Source of the DNA: Didymodactylos carnosus
Taxonomy: Eukaryota > Rotifera > Eurotatoria > Philodinida > Philodinidae
Assembly: GCA_905250885.1 (NCBI GenBank)
Contig: CAJNOQ010000097.1
Location: 1-64,000, forward strand
Direction: 5' to 3'
Length of the DNA: 64,000 nt
Position numbers and translations under genes: made by a program. Shown piece after piece: positions 39,642 through 50,004 of this stretch; the stretch's first letter is position 1, and each line of letters begins with the position of its first letter. The notes beneath the pieces are model-generated. The model saw only the letters and a list, made by a program, of their open reading frames with translations, searched no databases and was not told where the DNA came from.

Positions 39642-40514
39642 GCGAAAAATAACTCTAAAACAGAATAAATACAAAATTTCCGTACAACAGTTGAAATTCA
39701 ATTTTTTCCAATTCGAATTCTTTACAATGGAAATCAAATAAGACTTCTACCTGACTATTTCTCAATATAAAACTCTGGAGATATGCGCTATAGAAAGTCG
39801 CTAGTGAAATTTGGAAATGACTATCCAAGCAGACACATTCAGAGATCTGAAAAATTACTAAGAGTGGTGGGCGTAAACGAAGTCAGACCGAAATTTGTCG
39901 ATTCCTACAAATCTCTAGACTGCCCAGAACAGGCAATTTCAAAGCCACTATTTACAGAAAAGAAGCTAATTAAGTACAAATTCAGGACCAGAGAAAAACC
40001 TTGATTCGCTGTTTTGTTTAATGAAAAACGTGTTCAGAAAACATAAAGAACAAAACCGTGCAACAAATCAGAAATTTTAACAACAAACCAGAATATATGA
40101 AAATAAGTCCTCAATTGCTTACGCATCTATTTAATCTGACATGACTGAAAGGGTGATATGAAATAGTTGGCTGGCTTCGTTGCTCCAACCTTTCATTGAA
40201 GATTATTATCTAGAAACTACAAAACTATTCGTAAACATTCTCATATAACATTTCTGTAATAGAGAGCAAAAGAAAGCAAAGAAGTTTTTGTACATCCTTT
40301 CAAAAGTCGTACAGCAGAAACTGCCCATGTTTTCGATTGCGGTAAGCTTGTGCCGCACAACTGTGCAGTATTTCTAATGAGAATTTTCAGCAAAGTGGTT
40401 TTCCACAGTTTACCGCTGCATTTTCCATGTTTTTCTTGCTAAAAACACAATGGAAATCGAAGTTTCAAAGTGGAAAACCACTTTACTCTCATGGAGACCA
40501 CCAATCATTGTGCG

Positions 40515-40646
40515 ATCACAATTGTCGCAAATGCTCACAATCGCGTTCGTGACAACGCAGATACCCTGTTGCAATCACAATTGTCGCAAATGCTCACAAT
40601 CGCGTTCGTGACAACGCAGATACCCTGTTGCAATCACAATTGTGAT
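40515..40646. repeat. 59-bp tandem repeat, about 2.2 copies
   Basis: ATCACAATTGTCGCAAATGC starts at 40515 and 40574, and a third copy begins at 40633 before diverging. The copies are essentially identical, so the duplication is recent. The array ends exactly where the neighbouring MITE begins. Confidence 0.9.
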
Positions 40647-40647
40647 C

Positions 40648-40843
40648 GAGGATGTTCCATAAAAATTCTTAAGTGCTCGACTTAAGTGTATAAAATTAAC
40701 ACATACGTGTACAAAACGGAGACTTCAGTCTTACTTAGTTAATTCGACCACTTAAATCAGACTTAATTCTTCGTTCTGTACACTTACGTGTTAACTTTAT
40801 ACACTTAAGTCGAGCACTTTAGAATTGTTATGAAACACCCTCC
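40648..40843. mobile_element. MITE with GGGTGTTTCATAA-type ends
   Basis: Left end GAGGATGTTCCATAAAAATT and right end, as reverse complement, GGAGGGTGTTTCATAACAAT. The arms continue through AAGTGCTCGACTTAAGTGTA to about 40718 and 40773, with a short loop. The GGGTGTTTCATAA start resembles termini common on Tc1/mariner-type non-autonomous elements. No target duplication was resolved. Confidence 0.75.
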
Positions 40844-42462
40844 TGGTCGCAACATAATATAATCATAACATCAACAGTGCAAGTTTTTTCACTTGTACAA
40901 TATTGCGCCGTAAGCATTAAAAAATCGACGATATGGATAGTTTCCAAGAGCGAATCGTAAGTACGAACAATAATATGCACTAGTGCACTTTTCCTTTCTC
41001 CGAGAAGGAGCTAATTCATTCAGTCTGTTGGATAGCATTCTTTTTTACATTTTGGAATTTTTCAAGTGTTCAATGAATAATGGTGAACAAAAAGTGAACC
41101 TCCATACGTCTTATTAATAATTAACAAAAGAAAAGATGGCTGTTTCTTCTCAGCATCAACATTATGTTATAATCAATTCAGAGAGAAATACAAGGAATGG
41201 AAAGGAGAACAGTAGAAAAAAATTAGTCACGTTCGTCTTTGACAGAGAGACAGCTTTAAAAATTTCTTAAGAGTCTTATTCAAGGTGTATTCAGTATCTT
41301 TTGCTGCTTTTCTAATATAGCTTGCGGATGTCCTTCCAAGAAGATGCTTATGCAAGGAGAAGAATATTTATTTGTTCTGGGCATAGATGTCCTTATAGTG
41401 AAAAAGTTAAGTGTTGTATGAAAAGATAACTTTGCTCTTTGTTTTTTATCAATTACGTCACTTAATATTTATTCTTTAAAGGTGGATACTAAAAACATAC
41501 GAAAAAAGTACAGTGACAACATTTCTTTTTGTGTGCAGACGAAACCAATTACGAGTATGTAGAAGTCCTAAAAATTCAACTCGAGTTTTCACAGTAAAAC
41601 AATTAGAACCGAATTTGCTTTTCGGTGAACCCGTCTTTCTGTTGAACTTATTCAGTCGACCGAAAGAAACTTTCAAAATACTTTTGTGACTATTGTTGAC
41701 GAAGTTGCGGACAAACGTTTACGATGCTTTATTTTTTCTTTATCATTAATGATTTCAAAACATCCAAGAAATTATATGAGTAGCTGGAACTTCGATGATT
41801 GCTACGGTTATCATATGCAAAGTTCAAAATCTCTTTCTGTGTCCCGGTTTTCTAAAAGATGGAAGCTCTCCATTTGAAGGGAGAACTTTTGCAACCAATC
41901 TAGAAAGGTAGAGTAAAGAATTCTGTGGAAAATGATCCATCACCAAGCTCTAAAACGTCTGTCATTGACTAGTTATGATGATTAGAAAATGGACACAAGA
42001 CATCCTTTTTTTTCACTTTAATTTGCTGGTCATCATGATTATTGCAGAATTTTTCCTCGTTCTTCTGCAATCTGTGAAATTTTTGTTATCGGGTTGTTTA
42101 CCGTAGGTAAAAACATATGATTTTGGATGATAAGCGCAGAAATCTAGAAATTTTCTGCGGTTTATTTGTGTCAGCTCACTACTAATTGAGCATTGTGAAG
42201 ATTATCAAAGCATTTCTCTGCAGATAGTCCAATGTAATTGATAAGAACTTTGTTAAACTAATCCAGCAGGTAAATTTTCAGATTAGCAGCAGATTAACTA
42301 AAAGACAACAACAATTCACGTTATTATTTTCAACTCATTTTTCGTTTCAGATTGTTGTTTTTGCCTCATCAAAGACTCATATAGTGGTTTACTATTCTTA
42401 GAAAATAAACAATAACAAAAAATTTATGTGTCTGTTGACATCGTGACATCGTGACAAACGTG

Positions 42463-42470
42463 ATTATATA
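42463..42470 (+). promoter_or_regulatory. TATA-like box of the V-ATPase c gene
   Basis: ATTATATA lies about 75 nt before the start codon of the V-ATPase proteolipid gene, next to a short GACATCGT direct repeat. In such AT-rich DNA the match is only suggestive. Confidence 0.25.
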
Positions 42471-42540
42471 ACAGGAACAATTTACTCATTTATTTTCTAT
42501 TATTGTTTATCTCCACTTTAAATTATTTTCATTCAACAAA

Positions 42541-44469
42541 ATGGTTCAAGGTGTTACAGAAAAATGTCCAGCATACAGTGCATTTTTTGGAGCTATGGGC
42601 GCAACTGCTGCCATTGTATTTAGCGGTACGTAAATATTAGAGGATAAAAAATGTTGTTTGACTCATCTAACCGAGTTTTGTACACCAAATGAGAATTGTG
42701 AACTCATGATCTTTCAGGCGTTCTATGATTTTTTTTAATTTTCTTATATACACGCACAGTAGTAAAAAAAATGTAATTATAATCTGAAAATCTTTTGATT
42801 GATGGTCACTAAACTCTTTCGCAAATTGTTAGAGAATGTTTCTACCATTAGAACAACGTACCTATTGTTAATCATGAATAGATTGATCGAAAAATATCTC
42901 TTAGTTCGTGTACTTATGATACATTGGAAAAATGTAGTCGATTTGCCGAAGGCTTCAGAAAAACTTAGACAAAATTTTCGAATTTCTCTTCGTTTATTGT
43001 AGAATTTTTGTTAACAATTTTGTCTCTTATTACTGAACTATTTAACATTCTACATTATAGACACCATTGTTTTTACAGATAGTCTGGTAGTGGTGGCAAG
43101 AATCCAAAAAAGCTGAAAAGATTCATGAGTTTTTTTTCTCCCTTCAAACGTGTCCAAAACGCGTTTAAACGACGAAATAATAGAAATTCGTTCAGTGGAT
43201 AGTTGAAATGATATACGAAACGTGTTTCAACTATCGATCGAATGGATTTCTATTATTTCGTCGTTTAAATGTGTTTTGGACACCGTTTGAAAGGAAAAAA
43301 AGTAGCTCATGGATCGAAAACGTTAATTTGGATTTGAGTTTCTTAAAATTAAATGTATGCACTCAACTATCAACTATCATTATTTATTTAAATAAAATGT
43401 AAAACTTTCGATCGAAAAACATTGGAATTTTGCTAAACAATACACTTTTTTTTTGTTGACTTTTTTCAAATTTTCATTCAATCGCTTTCCATTTTTCCAA
43501 TGTAATTGAACTACATGAAGTAAGAGATGTCTTTTACCATCCATGTGATAAATTTTTGTCGCCCACGCCATGTTCACAAGTGAATTTCAAATTGAAGATC
43601 TTAGGGAGTGAACGTTCGTAAATAAATATGTTCACGAATGAACGAAGTGGTTTGTTCATTATATATAATGCAGCTTAATTATTTTAAGAAATTCTCTGCA
43701 AAAGACATGTAGTTACACGAGTGTAACTGTTTTTTTCTCAACACATAAAAATACTTTACTATTTTTCCATTTCTAGCACTGGGTGCTGCTTATGGTACAG
43801 CAAAATCTGGTTGTGGTATATCAGCAATGGCTGTCATGAGACCAGAATTTATAATGAAATCGGTTATTCCAGTTGTAATGGCTGGTATTATCGCTATTTA
43901 TGGTCTAGTCGTTGCGGTCCTAATTGCAAATAATATTCAAGGAGAAGGTTATGGACTATTCAAGTAATATATTGATCTATTCTTTTTTATTGCATATTGT
44001 TTATGTATTATTATGTGTGTTTTGTCTTCTAGAGCATTCTTGCAATTAGGAGCTGGTTTATCTGTTGGTTTGTCCGGTTTAGGTATGTGAACAGAAGTAT
44101 TTTTATAAATAATAAGAGACTTAACATTTCTCTCCCATAGAGTAATCGTAATTTTCGTCTTGACACGAAAATAATACCGACAAGAATAAAAACATCTTTC
44201 TTTTTTGCAGCGGCTGGTTTTGCAATTGGAATTGTTGGAGATGCAGGAGTTCGTGGCACAGCTCAACAACCTCGGTAAAAGAGAAAAACGCTCAATTAAA
44301 TCCTCGTTTTCTATCTTTATAAAATGAGTACTGAGTTCATATTGTTTTGGTCTTATTTAGATTATATGTTGGTATGATATTGATTCTTATTTTTGCTGAA
44401 GTATTAGGTTTATATGGTTTAATTGTGGCCTTGATATTGACAACGAAAAATCAACCTGGGTGTGATTAG
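42541..44469 (+). CDS. ATP6V0C: V-type proton ATPase 16 kDa proteolipid subunit c
   Basis: Exons 42541-42625, 43777-43963, 44033-44082, 44211-44274 and 44361-44469 join in phase to 164 residues, the usual family length. The product has four hydrophobic helices in two tandem halves, each Gly/Ala-rich ([27 protein letters not shown]). The proton-carrying glutamate of helix 4 is Glu142 in [37 protein letters not shown] is near-invariant across animals. Subunit c forms the membrane rotor ring of the V0 sector, moving protons into vacuoles, lysosomes and secretory vesicles. The start is fixed by MVQG...[12 protein letters not shown]. Intron 1 (1.15 kb) holds a foldback; the other introns are 69-128 nt, except intron 3 at 128. 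This is the most secure gene in the window. Confidence 0.97.
43123..43316. mobile_element. Foldback element in intron 1 of V-ATPase c
   Basis: Arms at about 43123-43208 and 43227-43316: TTTAAACGACGAAATAATAG on the left pairs with CTATTATTTCGTCGTTTAAA on the right, and GTGTCCAAAACGC with GTGTTTTGGACAC. The loop is short. The arms are about 85-90% alike. Confidence 0.8.
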
Positions 44470-45479
44470 AAAAAGAGAGAGAGAAAGATAGTCTTCTTCT
44501 TTGCATACATTTCAATCTTTTATTCTAAATGTTTTTAGAGTGCGTATTTTATTTTCAGTGTTGTTATCGTGTAATCCTTTTTCCCTTTATTTTTCACAAA
44601 CGACAATAACTATCTTCTATATTCCATTCTGGACAAAATGATGTGCAATTCTCTTTTCTTTTTCGTTTCATTTGCTCTTCGTGAAACCATCTCGCCGTTA
44701 TTTCTTGTTGTTTTATGTGCATTTATATATTTTCTTGTGTATTTTGACCTTTTCCTTGAAGAGACAACAACGATTTGTGGGCAGTATCGCATTCCCTTCT
44801 GTTTCCTATTTTAAATTATTTGTCAATGTTTTTGCTGTCTTCATTCATGTTTTATTTATATATACATACACAAACAAACAGGTTTCTCTCTCTTTTCTAA
44901 CCGAAAAGAGTTTTGCCGGTACCGACAACTTTCAGGACGAAAATTTCAAATCACACACAAAGTAAATGTTCATTTAAGTTTATTCATATATCTCAAATGA
45001 TGGATGTTTACAGAAATAATTGAGTATTCTAAAGTTCAGATGATTGCACTACACTGCTTGTATGAATAATTCTGTAAAATTGTTTACTAAGAGATGAGGA
45101 AAGAAATGTTCACGTGATATTTGTGAAATTTCATTTGGTGTATAGAGAAGAATTGCACAATGTACATGAGATAAAGAGACTATTTATAGCGTCAAAATGG
45201 TTTTTCAGTATGTTAAATGATGATGGAGAAAATTTGTTTCACATAATATGAAGTTTATGGTATTAATTTCTTAATTTTACAAATTATAACAATATTTTTA
45301 TTAGATAAGTATCCAGTACAGTGAATTTTCTGAAAGCTTTTAGCTACAGTCTTCTTTTAATATTTGGATTTTTTTCACATTTTCTCTCTTCTGAGAGTGT
45401 AGGTTATTTGTTCCCAAACTTTATTTTCGCAAGTATAAAAGGTTTTATTCTTATCGTAGTTGACAATGTTTTCTCTCAA
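44470..45479. other. 3' flank of V-ATPase c, no gene seen
   Basis: Pyrimidine-rich sequence with no clear AATAAA near the stop. The open frames here have no domain character. Confidence 0.5.
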
Positions 45480-45745
45480 AAACCTTTGGTTGAAGAGTAT
45501 TAAACTTTAGCGTAAGCTCTACACTTTTTGCTAGCTAAAAAAATGAAACTATCGCTTCGCGACTTTTGCCTGCATACACCAGATGCATTTTCTTAATTGC
45601 GTGTCATGCTTGTGTATCCATGATTTAGACTATCGTGTTTAAAAGAAAAACAGACAGATGACTCATTTTCTCTTGGTGGTTTAGCCATGATATGTGTACA
45701 GTCAATTACATCAATCACTCGAGAAAATTCTTTTTCATAAAAAAA
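45480..45745 (-). pseudogene. PIF/Harbinger transposase remnant
   Basis: On the minus strand about 45745-45600 reads KEFSRVIDVIDCTHIMAKPP then RENESSV, then decays. This is the first catalytic-Asp block of the DDE_4 nuclease (family pattern VIGAIDGTHI). In a second frame, 45575-45515 gives SRSDSFIFLASKKCRAYA, like the WPGSxHDSxIF block around the second catalytic Asp. The two blocks lie in the right order and spacing but are split by a stop and a frame change, and the N-terminus is not recognisable. It is a dead copy of a plain DNA transposon. Bits of open frame further right on the same strand (46081-46290, 47094-47225) may be its N-terminal part or something unrelated. Confidence 0.6.
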
Positions 45746-45779
45746 TTTGTTTGATTAAAGCCCACTCGGGGGGTTTGTC

Positions 45780-46060
45780 AGTAACAAAACGTTGTGAAGA
45801 GCTCGGGCTGGTCTTAAAGCGACGAAAACACATGTGGCTAGAGACTAACAGAGCCTTCTGATATATTTTTCTTTTCAAATTAATGGTCAGCGTCAAAAGT
45901 TCAAAATTCGAAAAGTCTAATTAACTTTGGTAAAGATGTTTTTCTAATCACAAATCTAGACCGAATATCAAAAATCGGGCTCTCTCTAACCGTAGCCTCT
46001 AGCCACGTGTGTCAGCTTCAATTTAAGACCTTCCCGAGCTTTCTGCGATGTTTCGTTACC
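45780..46060. mobile_element. Foldback element beside the Harbinger remnant
   Basis: Arms at 45780-45856 and 45978-46060: AGTAACAAAACGTTG and GAGCTCGGGCTGGTCTTAAA pair with TTTAAGACCTTCCCGAGCT and TGTTTCGTTACC, and the inner CACATGTGGCTAGAG pairs with CTCTAGCCACGTGTG. It may be an insertion into the dead transposon. Confidence 0.78.
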
Positions 46061-46490
46061 AAGAAATCTTAGAGCTGAGAAATGATGTTACGTACGGTGA
46101 AAGTCGCTTTCGAGATATGACAGCGCCAGTATCTGATGCATGTTTGAGGGCTTCCAGCAAAACTCTGATAACTCTTGATTAGAACATCATTCAGAGCTGC
46201 GAGATATTTCATTTTGATCAGTCGCCATTGTATACTTTGTTTAAGAATCGTCAGGAGCAAACCAAACGGTTTATATATCATCAGGCACATAAATTAAACT
46301 CGTGCTTAGTTGAGCCTTCGATCAATCGTATTTTGATTTTTTAGTTAATTGGTTAAATTTATTTAAATTATTAATTAAATCAATCAAAGATTTAAATTTT
46401 TCACTTTTTGATTAGTCTGTACAACAGTGAATTTTGGATTTATTTCAGTGAAGTGAATTATTGGTTGTATTAAATCGATATAGGCTGGAT

Positions 46491-46723
46491 CGATATTTTT
46501 TGGATTTTTTCATTTGAAATGGGATGTTTTAGCGTCCTGGACACCCAGAATGAATCAGGGACGGCAAACAAGAGCTTTGTTTGCTTTCTAAAGCCAAAGT
46601 TTTTCTTTTCTTTCTATCTGAACATGCTCAAAATACACAGTTGAGTGTTGTTTATACGTTCTGCTTGTCCAGGATGCTAAAATATCTCATTTCAAATGAA
46701 AAAATCCAAAAAATTCCAAGTAA
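46491..46723. mobile_element. Inverted-repeat element (first of a nested cluster)
   Basis: TTTTTTGGATTTTTTCATTT at about 46497 pairs with AAATGAAAAAATCCAAAAAA at 46697-46716, continuing through GTCCTGGAC / GTCCAGGATGC. Arms of about 55 bp flank a 120-bp loop. A CGGTATTTTCGGTATACCG tandem-palindrome patch follows at 46732-46798. Confidence 0.75.
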
Positions 46724-46815
46724 AAAAAAGTCGGTATTTTCGGTATCGGTATATACCGAAGTTCGGTATTTTCGGTATTCGGTATACCGATACCGGTGCA
46801 TACCTAGAATCAGTA

Positions 46816-46888
46816 CCCCTTTCCAGCCGGCTGTTTCGAAAACACAGCAAAAAGTGTTGCCAAATGGCAACATCAGGCTGGAAAGGGG
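46816..46888. mobile_element. Tiny MITE with TA target duplication
   Basis: A 73-bp unit between TA dinucleotides (46814-46815, 46889-46890), with 13-bp inverted ends CCCCTTTCCAGCC / GGCTGGAAAGGGG. The TA duplication suggests Tc1/mariner-driven movement. Confidence 0.65.
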
Positions 46889-46909
46889 TACTATAGACAT
46901 CAGTTAATG

Positions 46910-47086
46910 CCAAGGGGGAAAAAGCATACTTCTGTACTTCTGGTACTTCTCCGTACTTCTTGATACTTCTTCGTACTTCTTCGTACTTTTTTGTGAAGAT
47001 GACGGAGAAGTACAAAAAAGTACGAAGAAGTATCAAGAAGTACGGAGAAGTACCAGAAGTACAGAAGTATGCTTTTTCCCCCTTGG
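46910..47086. mobile_element. Perfect-palindrome MITE (GTACTTCT repeats), 6-bp target duplication
   Basis: Ends CCAAGGGGGAAAAAGC and GCTTTTTCCCCCTTGG are exact complements. The arms are runs of TACTTCTNNGTACTTCTT, matching over about 80 bp each. TTAATG flanks it at 46904-46909 and 47087-47092. Removing the element and one TTAATG restores a continuous reading frame on the minus strand (EISALTDVYS), a good sign of recent insertion. Confidence 0.88.
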
Positions 47087-47093
47087 TTAATGC

Positions 47094-48289
47094 ACTGATT
47101 TCAATTGGATCACGTAATTCAGCGCCAGTACTATGATATTCAACATTACTTCGCCTGAAATCGACTTCATTTGCATTAATTAATACTTCCTTCAAACATT
47201 TGTGAAGAATTGTCTGCTCCGTCAAAGTGAAATATTACTCGGTTGGATCTGACAAAACTAAGTTCTTTGGATCTCTCTGAATCTGAGCATCATACACGCC
47301 TGAGAGCATTCAAGACTGTGCATCTATATCAATCAAAGCAATGCACAGTTAGAAAAGAGTTTTGGGTGGTGGTACATCTTCTCGTGGTAAGATAAATTTT
47401 TAACTGTTGTTATAATATACATTAATTATGGTGCATTCGTTTCTGAAAGTAGTTTTGCTTCTAGAAGCAAAACAACATTTTATTTTCATCATTCGATTCA
47501 AGTTTTTTTTCTTTTATTCTGTTTATTTTTTTAAAATGGTAATACTCTTTTAACGAAGAGAAAAAAGAGAGAGAAAAAATCCATAAACAAACAGAAAGAA
47601 AGCGAAAACTGACTCGTTAGTATAACTATCGATATCATCATCGTTCATGGAAATTTTATTTTATTCTTTGAAAACAGAAACGAACGTTATTTTACTTTTT
47701 CTGTCTCCTTCTCTCTCACGGTGAGAGAAAAGGAGACAGAAAAAAGTAAAATAATGTTCTTTTCTATGAAATGAACGTAAAGGCTTTTTACGTTTATTTC
47801 ATTAAAAATAAGTCCTGTGAACGGATCCACAGAGCGAAGCTGATCAAAGAGTTAAATCGCTGTTACACCACAATACAGTATTTTCATGTTCTTTTTACTA
47901 ATGTAGTGGATTAATATGTATCAAATATCAAGGGATATAGGGATATATAAGTTTAAGCTAATAAAATGTTAGAAACTTTTGAAAAAGTCACCTCGCCGTA
48001 GCCATTTTGGATCATGTCGGTCGTCAGTACCGAATTTTTTTTTCTATTTGCCTCCAGCGCTGACGTCATGTATTACTATTTGTTAAAGATATAAAATTCA
48101 GCAGGTATCGATTCAAATTTCTTAGAAATGAGCACGAGATCAAATTTCTCCAACTGACTGAGTCTAATTTCGCATTCCTCTGCTATCCATCATCTATCTA
48201 GTTGTGGATTTTCTCTAGCACATAGCTGCAAAGAAGGAAAGAAACAAGGCACACAGTCATTTATTTTTCCTTGGCTGTGTGACGCGCGA
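47094..48289. other. Stretch upstream of the arrestin gene
   Basis: Apart from the 47682-47759 hairpin it holds a short open minus-strand segment (47094-47225, EVLINANEVDFRRSNVEYHS) that looks coding but has no recognised family. It also has a TGACGTCA palindrome at 48061-48068. There is no intact gene. Confidence 0.4.
47682..47759. repeat. 78-bp near-perfect hairpin
   Basis: Arms of about 38 bp: GTTATTTTACTTTTTCTGTC pairs with GACAGAAAAAAGTAAAATAA, with a tip of almost no loop (CTCACGGTGAG). It could be a relic MITE or a small hairpin RNA precursor. No expression evidence is available from sequence. Confidence 0.8.
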
Positions 48290-48383
48290 ATCAGAATGAC
48301 GGCTCACGAGCCGACGTCATGTTTTTGCGATAAAAGAAACGCGCGCATGCCGCACTCTCTCGATGGTATTGGTCTGCTGAAAG
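48290..48383 (+). promoter_or_regulatory. Inferred promoter / non-coding first exon of the arrestin gene
   Basis: A locally GC- and CpG-rich patch (GACGCGCGAATC, CGAGCCGACGTCATG, AACGCGCGCATGCCGC) ends in a strong donor, AAG|GTGAGT, at 48383/48384. An acceptor TTATTTTAG at 49980 lies 24 nt before the arrestin ATG. The pair would make a 1.6-kb 5'-UTR intron. CRE-like GACGTCA cores lie here and at 48061. This is inference from sequence pattern. Confidence 0.45.
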
Positions 48384-49439
48384 GTGAGTGACACTAAAGT
48401 GGAAAAAGAAAGCGTGATTTGTCATTTGCGATCATCAAAATAAAACATGAAAAATGACGCTTTTTTCTTAGATAAAATAAAATTTTACCTTTGTATTTCC
48501 AATCATTGCTGAAAAAAAGTAAAATTAATAAAACTCAATTCATATATCGGATTTTTCGATTTTTTAATTCGGATTTTAAATTAGATTTTTTCTCATTTAA
48601 ACTCTCCAGTATACCTAGTTTTTCTAACATTTCCACTAACATTTTCAGGTTAATATGATGTGTACTTAGTCACCTTCTTGTACTACTATTAGTCTAAACA
48701 TTTTTAATCTAGTCATAACTTTCTGCTTCTTGCAGAATTAAAATTTTGATACATTTTAATTTTTTTTTGATAAATTTAATTACAAATAACTGCTATTTAT
48801 AGCTTCTTCGTGGCAAAGTAAGATTCTACATTTTTCTTCTATTTTATACTACCATCGCCTAGTTTTGAAGATGCAGCTCTTTACTACATTTTCTAACTCT
48901 GCTTACGATTGGGTGTTATTTTTAGTTCACAGTGAAATAAAATTTTCGATTTGCGCTTTTTTTTTGGTTTGACGCGCGAATATGTCATGTTAACTTATAA
49001 TATTTCGTTTTTCTGTACCTTGGTGACCTCTATAAATTGTACTTCTTTTTCTTTACTTTAATTTTTTCTTTTCCTTTATCGTTCTTACAAATTGCAACAA
49101 TGTTTTTTATCTCAGCTTTTCTTGCTATATACTATATTTTCTCCTATAGTTTTTTCCTACATCGCCCTCTAGAAGTTTCACTTAAATTTTCCCAAACAAT
49201 TATTTTTTTTACATTCACGACGACGAAAGCACATATGTAATCGGACTAGGACAGAGTGTCGACTTTGATTTCGCATAGAAAAAGCTATACAGGTTGTCTG
49301 AGCAGCATGTGTTAAATTAAAACTAGTTAAGCCATTCTCCTGTTACCTGAATATCGTGTTAGGTTAACACTGTCCAAGTGTACAAGAGTTGAGCCGCTTT
49401 TTTTTGCGGTAAAAATGTAACGATAATTTATTTGTGGTG

Positions 49440-49690
49440 CCCATGTTGTCGAAACCGGATGAAAACCGCGGTTATTTCAGCTGAAACCATAGCAACACAG
49501 CAGAAAAACCGACGGTTAACTTCACAATTAACTGGAAGCTAATAGATCGTTTTTTCGGTTAATTGTGGAGATAAGAGTCGGTTTTTCTGCTGTGTTGTTA
49601 TGGTTTCAGCTGAAATAACCGCGGTTAACCGTCGGTTCTTAAACTAACCGTGGTTAACTGCCAGTTTTTGTCCGGTTTCGACAATATGGG
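49440..49690. mobile_element. Foldback MITE upstream of the arrestin start
   Basis: Inverted ends CCCATGTTGTCGAAACCGG and CCGGTTTCGACAATATGGG. The arms continue through GGTTATTTCAGCTGAAACCA / TGGTTTCAGCTGAAATAACC and CAGCAGAAAAACCGAC. The right arm carries about 44 extra bases. It lies in the inferred 5'-UTR intron, 315 bp before the start codon. Confidence 0.85.
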
Positions 49691-50004
49691 TGTGATTTGA
49701 AATGTATTTTTTGTCTCCGTCACTTGATAATGGAAGCTTGGTAGTGCGGAGGGGAAACGACGCTCTGCATGTGAATGGAGCCCTTGAAATAATTAGAGTC
49801 ATCCAGTGACGTCTTTTAATTTGAAAGAAAAAGGAACTGACTCAAACAACAACAACAGAAGAGAGGTAGAGAGGCAGCAGATAGCTGATTATTCCATTAC
49901 TTCTCATCAAAATGAAGGAGAACCGTTTTTCTTTTGCAAGAACTGAAACACATAAAAGAGTGTCATCGAAATTATTTTAGACAGATTGTCATTTCACTCG
50001 TACA

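Larger units (their letters stand above)
39642..42540. other. Intergenic stretch between BORA and V-ATPase c
   Basis: Divergent 5' flanks of BORA (-) and the V-ATPase gene (+). It holds a 59-bp tandem repeat (40515-40646) and an abutting MITE (40648-40843). A TATA-like ATTATATA lies near 42464, about 75 nt before the V-ATPase ATG. No gene was found. Confidence 0.55.

Noticed and set aside
46692-46907. Tyr/Arg-rich frames (VYRYRCIPR and similar) on both strands
   Set aside because: They derive from the CGGTAT tandem palindrome.
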